A stretch of 64,000 nt of DNA, from assembly GCF_001542855.1 (NCBI RefSeq), contig NZ_LNBY01000017.1, positions 248,001 through 312,000 on the forward strand, written 5' to 3'. The position numbers and the translations under genes were made by a program. The notes under the pieces are model-generated. The model saw only the letters and a list, made by a program, of their open reading frames with translations, was not told the origin of the DNA and did not search any database. This document shows positions 62,638-64,000 of the stretch, in pieces (the stretch's first letter is position 1; each line of letters begins with the position of its first letter). Source of the DNA: Erythrobacter sp. AP23. Its GTDB lineage: Bacteria > Pseudomonadota > Alphaproteobacteria > Sphingomonadales > Sphingomonadaceae.

Positions 62638-64000
62638 TCAGATCGCCGTGAACCGCCGCCAGTTGCCGCGGTCGAAGATCACTTCCCGCGCGCAATTGTG
62701 TCCTGGCGCGCCGGTTACTCCACCGCCGGGATGCGTACCCGCTCCGCACATGTAGAGGCCCTTTACCGGCCCGCGATAGCTCCCATGCCCGAGCACGGGC
62801 CGTGCGGACCACAGCTGGTCGAGGCTCATCTGGCCGTGCATGATATCGCCGCCGACGAGACCAAACTTGCGGTAGAGGCCCTTGGGACTGAGTACCTGCC
62901 GCCCGAGGATCGATGCCCGAAAGCCGGGGGCATGCGCCTCGACCGTATCGATGATCGCGTCTGCGGCGGCATCCTCCTCCTCGTCCCAATCGCGATCATC
63001 GGGAAGGGTTGGGGCGAATTGCTGGCAGAACAGGCTGGCGACATGCTGGCCCGGCGGAGCGAGGCTATCGTCGACCGTGCTCGGGATCAGCATCTCGACG
63101 ATCGGCTTCTTCGACCAGCCATGTGCCTTGGCGTCGAGGAAGGCCCGGTCCATGTAGCCGAGGGTGGGCGCTATGATGATGCCCGATTGGTGGTGCTCGC
63201 CGGGTTCGGGAAGAGCGGTGAAACGCGGCAGTTCGGACAGCGCGACGTTCATGCGGAAGGTGCCACCGGCGGCCTTGTATCCGTGCATCCGCCGGCGGAA
63301 ATCCTCGGGCTGGTGCGCCGCGTCCAGCATCTTGCCGTAGAGCAGCATGGGGCCGACGTTGGCGATGACGCGCGTGGCGGCAATTTCCTCGCCGCTTTCG
63401 AGCTTTACGCCGGCGACCGTATCGCCATCGACCAGCACTTGTGCGACCGGCGCTTCGAGGCTGATCTCGACCCCGCTTTGGCGGCAGACATCGGCCATGA
63501 TCTGGGTAATCGTGCCCATGCCACCAACGCAATGTCCCCAGGCGCCCTTCTTGCCGTTCACCTCGCCGAAGACGTGGTGAAGCAGGACATAGGCACTGCC
63601 CGGCGTGTCGGGCGATGCGTAATTGCCGACCACTGCGTCGAAGCCGAAGGCGGCTTTGACCGCGTCGTTCTCGAACCACTGTCCAAGGAAGCTGGTCGCC
63701 GATTTGGTGAACAGGTCGAGAATGTCGCGCTTGGCTGCCAGATCGAGGCGCGAAATGCCCCAGCCCTGCGATGCGCCCGCGATCAGCGTGCGCAATCCCT
63801 CGCCGACATTGGGCGGCGATTTCAGCGCCAGGTCGCGCAGCACTTGGGCAACGCCTTCGAGCGCATCGTAATAGGCGGGCAAGGCCTCGGCATCGGCTTG
63901 CGAGAAGCGGGCAAACTCGGCCTGCGTCCGCTTCAGCCCGCCGCCGAGCTTGAGATAGCCGCCATCCTCCTGCGGCAGGAAGTTCGAGATCGGCCGCTCG
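62638..64000 (-). CDS. FAD-dependent oxidoreductase, PYROXD2/phytoene-desaturase-like (5' end outside window)
   Basis: Partial, 454 codons present; the N-terminal FAD-binding GxGxxG part lies beyond 64000. The reading frame runs open to the window edge (upstream part reads ERPISNFLPQEDGGYLKLGGG), so an internal TTG near 63882 is not the start. Contains GGMGTITQIMADVCRQSGVEI, a second FAD region, and the C-terminal GLYMCGAGTHPGGGVTGAPGHNCAREVIF. That C-terminus is diagnostic of this CrtI-related COG1233 group. Probably not a carotenoid desaturase, since the family mostly acts on other lipophilic substrates. Confidence 0.87.
   Translation of the reverse strand, partial: ERPISNFLPQEDGGYLKLGGGLKRTQAEFARFSQADAEALPAYYDALEGVAQVLRDLALKSPPNVGEGLRTLIAGASQGWGISRLDLAAKRDILDLFTKSATSFLGQWFENDAVKAAFGFDAVVGNYASPDTPGSAYVLLHHVFGEVNGKKGAWGHCVGGMGTITQIMADVCRQSGVEISLEAPVAQVLVDGDTVAGVKLESGEEIAATRVIANVGPMLLYGKMLDAAHQPEDFRRRMHGYKAAGGTFRMNVALSELPRFTALPEPGEHHQSGIIIAPTLGYMDRAFLDAKAHGWSKKPIVEMLIPSTVDDSLAPPGQHVASLFCQQFAPTLPDDRDWDEEEDAAADAIIDTVEAHAPGFRASILGRQVLSPKGLYRKFGLVGGDIMHGQMSLDQLWSARPVLGHGSYRGPVKGLYMCGAGTHPGGGVTGAPGHNCAREVIFDRGNWRRFTAI

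Noticed and set aside
53856-62640. Genomic island integrated at tRNA-Ser
   Set aside because: No integrase gene and no second copy of the tRNA 3' end were found; only an IS remnant and short repeats support acquisition.

Overview
The window reads as chromosomal DNA of a GC-rich, yellow-pigmented alphaproteobacterium of the Sphingomonadales, most likely Erythrobacteraceae (Erythrobacter/Qipengyuania type). The basis is the presence of GcrA, the F1-ATPase zeta subunit (DUF1476), a CrtZ carotenoid hydroxylase, an Oar-type TonB-dependent receptor, and the general codon and protein style. No taxonomic search was possible, so genus level is inference.

Layout. 1-6.9 kb: a sodium:solute symporter with its DUF4212 partner, a DnaQ-like exonuclease and a cNMP/CBS/DUF294 regulator, then a KefB-like antiporter divergent from a tandem-Usp protein. 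7.9-20.5 kb: a glucan-utilisation locus (FucP-type sugar MFS, GH97, GH3, TonB-dependent receptor, GH144-type lipoprotein, esterase, LacI regulator). Three copies of an AACCGGTT-centred palindrome in its promoter regions tie it into one likely LacI regulon. 20.8-27.0 kb: a NUDIX hydrolase, then a minus-strand run leuC / small membrane protein / secreted metallo-beta-lactamase-fold lactonase / leuD / quinone reductase / ATPase zeta / bolA / grxD. 27.1-29.5 kb: thioesterase, crtZ, an ORF lacking a normal start codon, and small membrane proteins with sufE.

29.6-34.5 kb is the most unusual part: a phage-shock (psp) operon (small leader protein, pspA, pspB, pspC) followed by six short genes. Each encodes one N-terminal membrane helix plus a coiled coil; most end in a motif also found at the C-termini of PspC and, more weakly, PspB. 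The operon faces pspF and has a clear sigma-54 (-24/-12) site. 34.5-36.0 kb: a compact arsenic module (leaderless arsR, arsI C-As lyase, aquaporin).

36.1-42.9 kb: the rimP-nusA-ylxR-infB-rbfA operon with two PaaI-type thioesterases inserted before rbfA. 42.9-53.7 kb: YceI, AbgT, tdk, site-2 protease, truB, rpsO, pnp, a spermidine-synthase-like protein, DUF1993, gcrA, an ABC-2 permease and hspQ. A tRNA-Ser(CGA) lies at 53.86 kb. Beyond it is an accessory stretch: a decayed IS6-family element inside broken genes, a four-gene operon (amidohydrolase, MDR oxidoreductase, alpha/beta hydrolase, DUF6544/6920-like), a 0.5-kb spacer with short repeats, an APC permease with regulatory C-terminal domains, a 33-codon ORF, and a PYROXD2/phytoene-desaturase-like flavoprotein that runs off the right edge.

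Small genes of 33-58 codons and several corrected start sites come from direct reading. Functions are family-level unless key residues are named.
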